Of a DNA stretch of 44,679 nucleotides, positions 24,647-33,159 are shown in pieces. The stretch comes from an uncultured Pseudomonadales bacterium (GTDB taxonomy: Bacteria; Pseudomonadota; Gammaproteobacteria; Pseudomonadales; Cellvibrionaceae). Location: assembly GCA_947494095.1 (NCBI GenBank), contig CANLTI010000043.1:1-44679 (forward strand), written 5' to 3'. A program made the position numbers and the translations under genes. The notes under the pieces are model-generated. The model searched no databases, had not been told where the DNA came from, and saw nothing but the letters and a program-made list of their open reading frames with translations. Positions within the stretch are counted from its first letter, which is position 1, and every line of letters begins with the position of its first letter.

Positions 24647-27600
24647 ATGCGTCTATTAGCTGCCAGCCTTTTAGCCACCGTTTACCTATTGTATGGGCTA
24701 ATGGCCATTGCTCAGCCTATCACCGCTTCCGCCTCTGCTCGTCTCACTCAAGCCAACGCTATTAAGCTCGATACCATCCGGTTTAAACGGTTGCTCCAAG
24801 GCACCGATAGTGACGAGGTGATTAATGCCATTTACGTCACCCGCCAAGACCCTTACGGCTTTATTTGGTTTGGTGGCGAGCACGGTCTAGCCCGCTATGA
24901 CGGCCACGACATTAAAATTTACCAACACAATGCCAGCAACCCCAGCTCGCTCACCAGTAATGCTATTTGGGATATTGTTTTTGATCACGACGGGGTTATG
25001 TGGCTAGCAACAGATGCTGGCCTTGGCCGCTACAATGCAGCCAGCGATGACTTTACCAGTTTTCGCTCTAAAGGCTTGACTGCAAACTCGATCACGGGCG
25101 ACTCGGTGCGCGCCCTTGCGGTAGATAGCCATAACAACTTACTAATCGGCACCGACAACGGTTTTAATGTTTTAGATGCCAAGCGGCGCAACTACCAAAG
25201 CTTTACCGATCGCCCCCAAGACCCTTACCGCCTGCCAAGTGCTGCCATTCACGCGGTATATAGTGAGGCCAATGGTGATATTTGGCTAGGCACCACTAAA
25301 TCGGGTTTAATTAAATTACAACGCAAGCCTTTTGCTATTGAGGTTTTTGCTCACGACCCTGCGCAGCCGAGCACCATTGGCCATAACCGCATTACCGATA
25401 TTATTCGTGACCACACCGGCGCGCTTTGGGTAAGCAGTTTTGGTGGCGGTATTAGCCGTATGAATCAAGACGGTAAAACCTTTACCAATTACCGCAATGA
25501 CCCTAACAATATTAACTCGCTGGGCTCCAACACCGTATGGAATATCTTTGAAGACAGCCTCAACAATTTATGGGTAGCAACCGACCACGGTGGTCTGGCA
25601 CGCTACAATCACGCCACCGATGACTTCAGCCATGTTAGGCACAACCCTTACGATAACAGCAGCTTAAGCTCTAATAACATCCGCAGTGTTTTTGAAGATA
25701 AGCAAGGCGACCTGTGGATTGGTGCCTTCCCCATTGGCACGAATTTTTTTGACCGCTCAAGTACAGTGTTTCAAAACTATGCCCACCAGCCTAATCAGGC
25801 TACCAGCTTAAGTCACAGCACCATACTCACCATTCAAAAAAGCCAGCAAGGGCACTTATGGATAGGCACCGAAGGCGGTATCAATGCCTTCGATATTAAC
25901 ACCCACCAAAGCCGGCGCTACACCGCCAAGCCCGGCCAAGCCGGCAGCTTACAATCGAATGCCGTACTTTCTATTGCCGAAGCCCAAAACGGCGATTTAT
26001 GGGTGGGGACTTGGTCTGGGGGCCTGCATAAGCTTGATACATCAAGCAACAATTTTACACAGTTTTTACCCGATGCCGCCAACCCTACAAACGCCAATAC
26101 CGTCAACAGCGCCTATATCTGGAGTTTGCTTATCGACAAAGACAAAAACCTTTGGATTGGCACCGAAACCGGCGGCTTAAATTTTTTAAATACAAAAACA
26201 GGTCAATTCAAACACTATGTATCGAGTGACCCCGCCACCGAGCATCATGTATCCAACGCCCATGTGTGGACACTACTCGAGGACTCCTCGGGGGCTATTT
26301 GGGCCGGCACATTGCACGGCTTAAATAAATTCAATAAAGACACGCAAACCTTCGAGCATTATTTTAGTGACCCAAGCAACCCTAAAACGCTCAGCAATAA
26401 CCGCGTTATATCTTTATTAGAAGACACACAAAAACAACTGTGGGTGGGTACGCAAGGGGGCGGCATTAGCATTTTAGATCAGGCGCGCAAAAATTTTAGC
26501 CACATCACCTTAAAAGATGGCCTACCGTCAACCAATGTTGCCAGTATGGTTCAGGCACCCGACGGCAAGGTTTGGGCAACCACCGATAAAGGCATCGTTA
26601 GTATCGAGCTTAATACACACGCCGCTAACGGTAGTACGCCCAATCAAAGTAGTAACGGCCTACACCCCAACGCCAAATATATTATTAAGCACTACCAAAA
26701 AAGCCACGGCTTAATCGGTAATAACTTTAACCGCGATGCCACCTACATTGATGAAGACGGCCTGTTATATTTAGGCTCTACCGAGGGATTAAGTATTGTC
26801 GATGTCAATAAAATCAACACCCATACCGCGCCACCTAAAGCCGTTTTTACTGACCTCAAAATATTTAACGAAAGTGTCACAGGCCTCGCCGAGGGTTCTC
26901 CGCTAGCAGATGCCATTTACAAAACTAAAACCATTACCCTTGACTATAGTCAACGCGTTTTTTCTGTGTCTTTTTCGGCGTTAAGTTACCGCTCGGCTAA
27001 TCGCAACCAATACGCGTATCTGCTTGAGGGGTTTGATAAAAAGTGGAACGATGTTGGCAATAAACATACCGCTAACTACACCAATATCAGCCCCGGCCAA
27101 TACACACTAAAAGTTAAAGCGGCCAATGCCGCAGGAGTATGGAGCACACAAAATAGCGAGCTCAATATCACTATCAAAGCGCCTTTTTGGCAAACGGGGT
27201 GGGCCTATAGCTTATATATATTTATTTTATTTGCTTTAATTTGGGCTTATACCCGCCAAAAAGCCAAGCGAGCAGAGCTACAACAAGAGCGAGAGGTCAA
27301 TGCCCAGCTTGTTAAAATCGATAAAATGAAAGACTCCTTTTTAGCCAACACCTCTCACGAATTACGCACGCCTTTAAATGGCATTATTGGCCTAGCCGAA
27401 TCCTTACGCGACAGCTGCTGCGATGAACTAGAAGCAACAAAAGTCAGCCAACTGAACATGATTGTTTCTAGTGGCAAACGCCTATCTCATTTAATTAATG
27501 ACATTTTAGACTTATCAAAATTAGCCGATCGTCAAATAGAGATAAAACTACAACCCGTTGATTTACGCTATCTAACCGACACCGTCATTACACTGCTAGC

Positions 27601-28717
27601 GCCGCTCACCAATAACAAGCCTATCAAACTGCAAAATGAAATACCCCATCCATTTTATGCCGTAGAGGCCGATGAGAATCGGCTACAGCAAATCATGTTT
27701 AACCTGATTGGCAACGCCATAAAATACAGCGACCAAGGCTATGTAAAAATTAATGCCCAACAAGATGATGTCACTACAACCATCCGCGTTAAAGATACCG
27801 GCATTGGCATAGCACCTGAAGACCTAAAAACTATTTTTCAATCTTTTTGTCAATTAGAACACACCGATGCCCGCGAGCATGGTGGTACCGGGCTAGGCCT
27901 AGCCATCACCAAACAGCTTGTTGAGCTGCATGGCGGCAAAATGGATGTCATATCTCAGCCGGGCAAAGGCACAACCTTTATTTTTACAATGCCTACCAGC
28001 AAAACTTTATCACAAAGCCCAATAAACCCAATAAGTAAAGTTCCACCACCTATCGATATTTTTAAAGCCAGCAAAAATAAGCCCGCCAATATACAAAACC
28101 ATCAACAAAACACTCAGCAAGAGGCTCAACACAACCCTCAAAAAAACGATGAAGAGTCAAGCCCAAAAAAACCAAACGCTGTATTAAAAGATAAGAAAAA
28201 AGAAGATAAAAGCACGGCAAAATCTAAGCTAAAAGTGCAGCCTTTAAAAACCACCAGCCCCCTCACTATTCTTAGTGTGGACGATGACCCCGTCAATCGC
28301 ATGGTACTCAAGGGTATTTTAAAACTGCATGATTACACCGTAATAGAAGCCGACAACGGCGAAACTGCTTTGCAAAAAATAGCCGAGCACCCAGAAATCG
28401 ACTTAGTGGTATTAGATGTCATGATGCCAAAAATGACCGGCTATGAAGCCTGCGAAATCTTGCGTAAAGAGCACCCTATGTACGAACTACCTGTCATCTT
28501 TTTAACCGCAAAAGATATCGAAAGCGAGTTAACCCAAGGATTTTTAAGTGGGGGTAACGACTTTGTCAGTAAACCGGTTAAAAAAGAAGAGCTGCTGGCA
28601 CGCATAAAATCGCAATTAACCATGCTTTTGCATGCTCGCTCTTTGGCTAGCCACGCCGCCACAGCGGCATCAAAAGTGACAGCCAATACACCGCATAACA
28701 CACCAATATCAAAGTAA
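24647..28717 (+). CDS. hybrid two-component sensor kinase with propeller sensor
   Basis: This 1356-residue kinase has a signal peptide or first membrane helix, then about 700 residues of repeated WFGGEHGLARYDG-type propeller blades (periplasmic, probably two seven-bladed propellers). A Y_Y_Y domain spans about 765-843 and a membrane helix about 847-868. HisKA has H904 in SHELRTPLNG. HATPase has FNLIGNAIKY, DTGIGI and GGTGLGLAI. A Lys/Gln-rich linker follows, then a receiver with D1257 in VLDVMMPK. Such fused sensors often detect polysaccharide fragments, fitting a cellulose degrader; that link is inferred. No DNA-binding output domain is fused, so a partner is needed. Start at the ATG with GAGAG upstream. 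Confidence 0.9.
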   Translation: MRLLAASLLATVYLLYGLMAIAQPITASASARLTQANAIKLDTIRFKRLLQGTDSDEVINAIYVTRQDPYGFIWFGGEHGLARYDGHDIKIYQHNASNPSSLTSNAIWDIVFDHDGVMWLATDAGLGRYNAASDDFTSFRSKGLTANSITGDSVRALAVDSHNNLLIGTDNGFNVLDAKRRNYQSFTDRPQDPYRLPSAAIHAVYSEANGDIWLGTTKSGLIKLQRKPFAIEVFAHDPAQPSTIGHNRITDIIRDHTGALWVSSFGGGISRMNQDGKTFTNYRNDPNNINSLGSNTVWNIFEDSLNNLWVATDHGGLARYNHATDDFSHVRHNPYDNSSLSSNNIRSVFEDKQGDLWIGAFPIGTNFFDRSSTVFQNYAHQPNQATSLSHSTILTIQKSQQGHLWIGTEGGINAFDINTHQSRRYTAKPGQAGSLQSNAVLSIAEAQNGDLWVGTWSGGLHKLDTSSNNFTQFLPDAANPTNANTVNSAYIWSLLIDKDKNLWIGTETGGLNFLNTKTGQFKHYVSSDPATEHHVSNAHVWTLLEDSSGAIWAGTLHGLNKFNKDTQTFEHYFSDPSNPKTLSNNRVISLLEDTQKQLWVGTQGGGISILDQARKNFSHITLKDGLPSTNVASMVQAPDGKVWATTDKGIVSIELNTHAANGSTPNQSSNGLHPNAKYIIKHYQKSHGLIGNNFNRDATYIDEDGLLYLGSTEGLSIVDVNKINTHTAPPKAVFTDLKIFNESVTGLAEGSPLADAIYKTKTITLDYSQRVFSVSFSALSYRSANRNQYAYLLEGFDKKWNDVGNKHTANYTNISPGQYTLKVKAANAAGVWSTQNSELNITIKAPFWQTGWAYSLYIFILFALIWAYTRQKAKRAELQQEREVNAQLVKIDKMKDSFLANTSHELRTPLNGIIGLAESLRDSCCDELEATKVSQLNMIVSSGKRLSHLINDILDLSKLADRQIEIKLQPVDLRYLTDTVITLLAPLTNNKPIKLQNEIPHPFYAVEADENRLQQIMFNLIGNAIKYSDQGYVKINAQQDDVTTTIRVKDTGIGIAPEDLKTIFQSFCQLEHTDAREHGGTGLGLAITKQLVELHGGKMDVISQPGKGTTFIFTMPTSKTLSQSPINPISKVPPPIDIFKASKNKPANIQNHQQNTQQEAQHNPQKNDEESSPKKPNAVLKDKKKEDKSTAKSKLKVQPLKTTSPLTILSVDDDPVNRMVLKGILKLHDYTVIEADNGETALQKIAEHPEIDLVVLDVMMPKMTGYEACEILRKEHPMYELPVIFLTAKDIESELTQGFLSGGNDFVSKPVKKEELLARIKSQLTMLLHARSLASHAATAASKVTANTPHNTPISK

Positions 28718-28738
28718 CCGCATACTCACTGTATCGTT

Positions 28739-29368
28739 TTACACACTTGCACCCCATAAAGGCAGTAATTTTTGCTCTAGGTTTAACTGGTCTAAAATCC
28801 GCGCCACAACAAAGTCGATCAAGTCGTCTATTGTATTGGGGTTTTGGTAAAACCCTGGGCTAGCCGGGATAACAACCGCGCCCATTTGCGTCAGCTTTAG
28901 CATGTTTTCTAAATGGACTTGCGAATAAGGCGCCTCACGCGGGACTAAAATCAATTGCCGGCGCTCTTTTAAAGCCACATCGCCTGCCCGCTCAATCAGA
29001 TTATTACTGGCGCCATGCGCTATAGCACTCAATGTGCCGCCACTGGCCGGGCACACCACCATTTGGCTGGCGGCGCTTGAGCCGCTGGCCGCAGGGCAAA
29101 ACCAATCTTCGCGGCTATAGAGTGTGACGCTGCCCACGTTGTTAGCATTACTCACAAAATGCTCATCTAACCACGCCAGTTGCGCCTCAAATTCATCGGG
29201 AATACTGTAATGCGTTTCGGTATTAATAACAACTTGCGCTGCACGCGATATCATCAAATCAACATGACACCCTTGTGCTAGCAAACACTCCAATAAGCGT
29301 AGGCCATACTGCGCGCCCGAGGCGCCTGTTATCGCTAAAGTAATTTTTTTAATCGTTTTTTTATGCAT
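28739..29368 (-). CDS. ubiX: UbiX-type flavin prenyltransferase
   Basis: This 209-residue protein makes prenylated FMN, the cofactor of UbiD-type decarboxylases in ubiquinone synthesis. Visible motifs are LAITGASGAQYG at the N-terminus, SAASQMVVCPASGGTLSAIAHG in the middle, RQLILVPREAPYSQVHLENM, and the late PGFYQNP loop. The length is normal. The start has AAAGGAG seven bases upstream. It ends 21 bp from the convergent kinase gene. A 13-bp tandem repeat lies just upstream of its start. Confidence 0.92.
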   Translation of the reverse strand: MHKKTIKKITLAITGASGAQYGLRLLECLLAQGCHVDLMISRAAQVVINTETHYSIPDEFEAQLAWLDEHFVSNANNVGSVTLYSREDWFCPAASGSSAASQMVVCPASGGTLSAIAHGASNNLIERAGDVALKERRQLILVPREAPYSQVHLENMLKLTQMGAVVIPASPGFYQNPNTIDDLIDFVVARILDQLNLEQKLLPLWGASV

Positions 29369-29402
29369 ATAAATACTCCTTTGAGCTCATCAATGCGAGG
29401 CA

Positions 29403-29441
29403 TTAATGTCATGTGTTAATGTCATGTATCAATGTCATATA
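29403..29441. repeat. three tandem 13-bp units upstream of ubiX
   Basis: TTAATGTCATGTG, TTAATGTCATGTA and TCAATGTCATATA follow one another directly, with a partial fourth (TCAATAA). They begin 35 bp before the ubiX start codon, in the promoter or leader region. Drift between the units suggests an old array. Confidence 0.7.
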
Positions 29442-29621
29442 TCAATAACTTACCAGCCCTGCCCAGCCCGATTAATAAACTGCGTTGAATAATGACGATT
29501 TTTTATAAACTGGATGGCTGTTGGTTAGGAATGTACATAAAATAACTGCTCGCTTTTAAAATGCCGGTTGCGCGCTGCCTTCGTTAAAAATATTTGCAAT
29601 AACCGGCGATAAAGCCGACTA

Positions 29622-30410
29622 TCAAATGGCTTCAAAAATTTCAATTAAATGTAAGCCTTTTGCCTTCGCTTTAGGGCTTAATTTATGACAGCGCCTGTGC
29701 GTTAGTGAGTGTTGCAGCGTTGCCAAATTGATTTTCCCTTGATCTAACGCCATTAAAGCACCCATCACATAGCGGATCATATGCTTTAAAAAACCGTCTC
29801 CGACTATTTTTAAATAATACACATCATCAGCTAAAGGAGAGAAGTCGGCCTTAAGGAGTTCACAACTCAATATTTGCCGCACGCTAGAGGCTATATTTTT
29901 ATCACGTGTACTAAAATTATAAAAATCATGCGTACCCACAAAAAGTGCGCAGGCTTGACGCATTAATGCTGGATTAAAGAGTGCACCATGCAGACAATAA
30001 TGCAACATAACATCGCTCAATACGCTCGTCGCCACAGGTGCCGAGGTAAAGTAATAATGATACTCTTTAGCGGTGCTGCACCGGTTAGGCTGATAACCAC
30101 CAGCGCAAGGCGTACACGTTAAAATACGAATATCTTCGGGTAGGCGTGCATTTAAGCCCAACAATAGCGACTCGGGCGCTATTTTTACCGCCAATACCAG
30201 CTTGGCTACCTGGCCTTTAGCATGGACACCGCCATCGGTACGGCTAGCGGCACACACAGTACACGGCTTAAAATGTGTTATTTTTTTTAATGCGGTTAAG
30301 AGTGTCCCTTCAATGGTTGGCTTGGCTTCGTGCAACGTATACTCACTTTGTGCCTGCCAACCAAAATAGTGGGTGCCTTTGTAAGCGAGGGTCACGCGGT
30401 AATGGTGCAT
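29622..30410 (-). CDS. TruA-family tRNA pseudouridine synthase
   Basis: This 262-residue protein has the TruA layout. RVTLAYKGTHYFGWQAQ opens the fold. The catalytic loop ASRTDGGVHAKGQ holds D59, and later GTHDFYNFSTRD and DGFLKHMIRYVMGAL match the family. TruA modifies U38-40 of tRNA anticodon arms. The catalytic loop reads TDGGVHA where most TruA have TDAGVHA, several spacer regions are diverged, and it is not beside the usual truA partners (trpF, accD, folC). It may therefore be a second, accessory copy, which cannot be settled from this window. The ATG at 30410 is chosen because GCGAG precedes it. Confidence 0.82.
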   Translation of the reverse strand: MHHYRVTLAYKGTHYFGWQAQSEYTLHEAKPTIEGTLLTALKKITHFKPCTVCAASRTDGGVHAKGQVAKLVLAVKIAPESLLLGLNARLPEDIRILTCTPCAGGYQPNRCSTAKEYHYYFTSAPVATSVLSDVMLHYCLHGALFNPALMRQACALFVGTHDFYNFSTRDKNIASSVRQILSCELLKADFSPLADDVYYLKIVGDGFLKHMIRYVMGALMALDQGKINLATLQHSLTHRRCHKLSPKAKAKGLHLIEIFEAI

Positions 30411-30505
30411 AATACAACTCGCAGGCAAAAGACAGGCATAAAAATAGGTGAAAGGGCACGCTAAAAGCCCTCGTTAAGCCGTACGGCAGCGCTCATATGT
30501 GTTGA

Positions 30506-31135
30506 CTAAGACGCGGGGCTGTCGGTAATGCTGTGCCAGTATTGTGTTTTCAAACCAATTAAACGGTAAATACCGACCGGTAAATCTTTGCGGGCATTTC
30601 CCATATCGCGTGCAACACCTGAGTAGCTAATAAAGCCATGAATATATTGCTGCATCAGCCGTGCTATTTGCTGGGCGTCATCAACCGGGGTTAAATAGCC
30701 GCCTGATTCCAAATTGCGCACTAGCGCTAAATTGTATTTGGCACCGCGCTCCATCATTAATTGCAGTGTTTCGGTAATACGCGCCTCACCACAGCCCGTT
30801 TGTGCACCGGCATTAAAAAAAGCGCACCCTGGCATATTCTCAATATCATCGCCAATTTTATTACTAAAAATCAACGCGATCCATTTTTCTAGCTGCTCGA
30901 GCGGGCTATTGATAGGCGATAACAAGGCGTCTAGGTCTTGCTTGATCTTTTCCCAGTAGTACTCTGTGGCTTGGCAAAAAAGCTCAACTTTTGAGTCAAA
31001 GTGATGATAAAAGCAGCCTTTAGTCACGCCCGCCCGCTTACACATCTCATTAACACCAACAGAGTTGTAATTACTACTCCAAATTAACTCAAGAGCCGTC
31101 TCTAAAAGGGTGGTACGTGTATCTGTCGGTGGCAT
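30506..31135 (-). CDS. TetR-family repressor of the adjacent RND pump
   Basis: This 209-residue regulator has an N-terminal helix-turn-helix typical of TetR: VNEMCKRAGVTKGCFYHHFDSK. A ligand-binding domain follows, with FFNAGAQTG as a conserved patch. It is transcribed away from the RND operon with a 780-bp gap. A shared motif lies inside both promoter spacers (31175-31188 and 31813-31826), so the protein probably represses itself and the pump. Ligand unknown; YxxF-type AcrR/EnvR-like repressors respond to toxic organic compounds. Confidence 0.88.
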   Translation of the reverse strand: MPPTDTRTTLLETALELIWSSNYNSVGVNEMCKRAGVTKGCFYHHFDSKVELFCQATEYYWEKIKQDLDALLSPINSPLEQLEKWIALIFSNKIGDDIENMPGCAFFNAGAQTGCGEARITETLQLMMERGAKYNLALVRNLESGGYLTPVDDAQQIARLMQQYIHGFISYSGVARDMGNARKDLPVGIYRLIGLKTQYWHSITDSPAS

Positions 31136-31168
31136 GGGGGATCTCTGTAATTCAAAGGCTAGGTCAGT

Positions 31169-31197
31169 ATTATGATACCTGTCGGTACGCTTTTCAA
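31169..31197 (-). promoter_or_regulatory. tetR promoter with operator in the spacer
   Basis: On the minus strand TTGAAA (31197-31192), a 17-bp spacer and CATAAT (31174-31169) form a good sigma-70 promoter. The spacer contains ATACCTGTCGGTAC (31175-31188, plus-strand reading), which matches the motif of the divergent RND promoter. Repressor bound here would block RNA polymerase directly. Confidence 0.7.
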
Positions 31198-31802
31198 GGC
31201 AAGCTATATGGCAAACTTGAGCGCTGTAGCTGGTTTCTCATTTTGCAATACGCTTCAGTATTGGAGTTTTGCGCACTGCTCACGAGTGAACTGTTACAAC
31301 CCATAGCCAATACGTATAAGCGATACCGTTTGGCTCAGGCATTATAACTGAAAAATGAACGATTTAAGCTCGCCGATACAGGCGTTAATGATTGCCTGAG
31401 AGCAACATTGTCAAGACGGCATCAAAAAAACACACCAAGGCGACAGCATCAAAGCAATATTTTTCATCGAGAAAAATCATAAAAAACAGATAATAAAGTG
31501 ATTTTCGACGAATATAGAAGCACAAAAAACAATATTACCGTCAACAAAGCGCCGCTGCTATATTCTATAAATACACCCGCCACCTCTTCCACTCAAAACG
31601 CTCGACGCTTTATTACTTAAGCTTCAATACCTTAGCGCCCTCACTATATTCGCCCATCGGCAATAAGATCATATTTGAACTTTTTAGCCTATCTCGATCA
31701 AAAAGGGCGCCACAGCAGGTCACCACAGAATTCAGCGCAATACCTTCAGGCCATACTTTAGGGTTCGTCAGGCGCAAATATACCCCTTTATCAAAAAGCC
31801 TA
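31198..31802. other. gene-free spacer between tetR and RND operon
   Basis: This 600-bp stretch separates the two divergent promoters. The open frame at 31613-31813 (minus) has no convincing ribosome site and would overlap the RND -35 box. No operon or RNA was recognised. Confidence 0.4.
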
Positions 31803-31832
31803 TTGACCAACAAACCGACCGGTATGTATTAT
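31803..31832 (+). promoter_or_regulatory. RND operon promoter with TetR operator
   Basis: TTGACC (31803-31808), an 18-bp spacer and TATTAT (31827-31832) form a near-consensus promoter. The spacer holds AAACCGACCGGTATGT (31813-31828), with inverted half-sites ACCG-AC-CGGT. Its reverse complement ATACCGGTCGGT agrees with ATACCTGTCGGT upstream of tetR in 11 of 12 positions. Confidence 0.75.
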
Positions 31833-31914
31833 GTGCGCATCACGCATTCACCCTCTAGCACTTTTGACCTTATTTTTTTGACCCTATTTTTATTGCTTAC
31901 TCTGGAGTTCAAGC

Positions 31915-33069
31915 ATGCTCAGCCTAGCGCTACCCCTTCGCTCTACCCCATTTTTATATCAATTTGCCGCTATTGCATTGATTGCTATAGCAGCCTTATA
32001 CAATGCACCCAAAGCAGCTGCGGCACCTACTGTGGATGTCATCACCATGCAACCACAAGGTATTCGCACATGGGTTAAGTTTTCGGGTCGTATTGCACCG
32101 GTCCAAAGCGCTGTTATTCGCCCACTCGTAGGCGGCACCATTCAAGAGGTTTTATTTAAAGATGGCGAGCAGGTTAAAAAAGGGCAGCCGCTCTTTATCA
32201 TTGACCCTCGTAAACATGAAGCCACAGTCGCCGAAGCCGAAGCACGTATAGCCATTGCTCAATCACGTGCCAAGTTAGCGCAAGACGAATTGGCGCGCTC
32301 CAAGCAATTAGTCGATGACAAGCTGATTTCGCAAAGCCTGTATGACTCAGCTCTTAGCGCACAGCAAGTGGCCCAAGCCGATATCAAGCAAGCACAGGCG
32401 GCACTAAGCCAGGCCAAGCTCAACCTTGAGTATGCACATATTCGCGCACCCATTGCTGGCCGAGTCAGCCGCGCCGAATTAACCGCAGGCAACGTGGTAG
32501 AGGCAGGCCCTAGCGCGCCAGTCATGACCGAAATTGTCGCCACCGACACTATGTTTGCCGAATTTAATGTTGATGAAGGCACCTACATTGAGTTTGTTCG
32601 CAATATTAAAGACACCCAGGCAATGCCTGTGCAGTTAACACTCACCAATAATAACGACGTCGTATACGATGGTCATATCGCTTCGTTTGACAACCGCCTT
32701 GATGCCACCAGCGGTACCATTCGTGCCCGCGCATTATTTAGCAATAGCGATGGCGCACTGACTGCGGGCATGTTTGCCAATGTGCGCTTAGGTTCTGAGT
32801 CTACCCAATCTGTTTTATTACTGCCTACCCGCGCAATTGGTACCAACCAAAGTAAAAAATTCGTTTTGGTAGTCGATGATAAAAACACTGCCCTCTACCG
32901 CGAAGTAACCTTAGGCGAATACTACCAGCAGCACCGCGTTGTTTTGTCGGGCTTACAAGCTGGCGATACCGTCATTGTGAATGGTTTATCGCACGTTAGG
33001 CCAAACACACCAGTAACCCCTAATAACGTATCAGCGGCCAGTATTGTGCAGGCAACCGCTGCCCCCTAA
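31915..33069 (+). CDS. RND efflux periplasmic adaptor (AcrA/MexE-like)
   Basis: This 384-residue membrane-fusion protein has an N-terminal signal or anchor (to about residue 37, AAAA) and a barrel-sandwich half, VKFSGRIAPVQSAVIRPLVGG. A long helical hairpin follows (about 99-165, ARIAIAQSRAKLAQDEL onward), then the second lipoyl half IRAPIAGRVSRAELTAGNVV and a C-terminal membrane-proximal domain. It links the inner-membrane pump to an outer-membrane channel. There is no lipobox cysteine, unlike AcrA. The ATG has CTGGAG seven bases upstream. It is the first gene of the operon. Confidence 0.93.
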   Translation: MLSLALPLRSTPFLYQFAAIALIAIAALYNAPKAAAAPTVDVITMQPQGIRTWVKFSGRIAPVQSAVIRPLVGGTIQEVLFKDGEQVKKGQPLFIIDPRKHEATVAEAEARIAIAQSRAKLAQDELARSKQLVDDKLISQSLYDSALSAQQVAQADIKQAQAALSQAKLNLEYAHIRAPIAGRVSRAELTAGNVVEAGPSAPVMTEIVATDTMFAEFNVDEGTYIEFVRNIKDTQAMPVQLTLTNNNDVVYDGHIASFDNRLDATSGTIRARALFSNSDGALTAGMFANVRLGSESTQSVLLLPTRAIGTNQSKKFVLVVDDKNTALYREVTLGEYYQQHRVVLSGLQAGDTVIVNGLSHVRPNTPVTPNNVSAASIVQATAAP

Positions 33070-33159
33070 AGCCCCTTAAGCATGACACAGCGCTTAGGGC
33101 GCATTTTTATCCATCATTTTCATACTTTTATTTTTTAAGCCAAGGCTCGCGGGCTCTTT

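Noticed and set aside
30300..30312. AGTGTCCCTTC similar to the REP-like core
   Set aside because: It lies in the coding region of the TruA-family gene and matches only eight bases; chance.
31613..31813. Open frame of 66 codons between tetR and RND operon
   Set aside because: No ribosome site, overlaps the RND -35 box, no recognised pattern.
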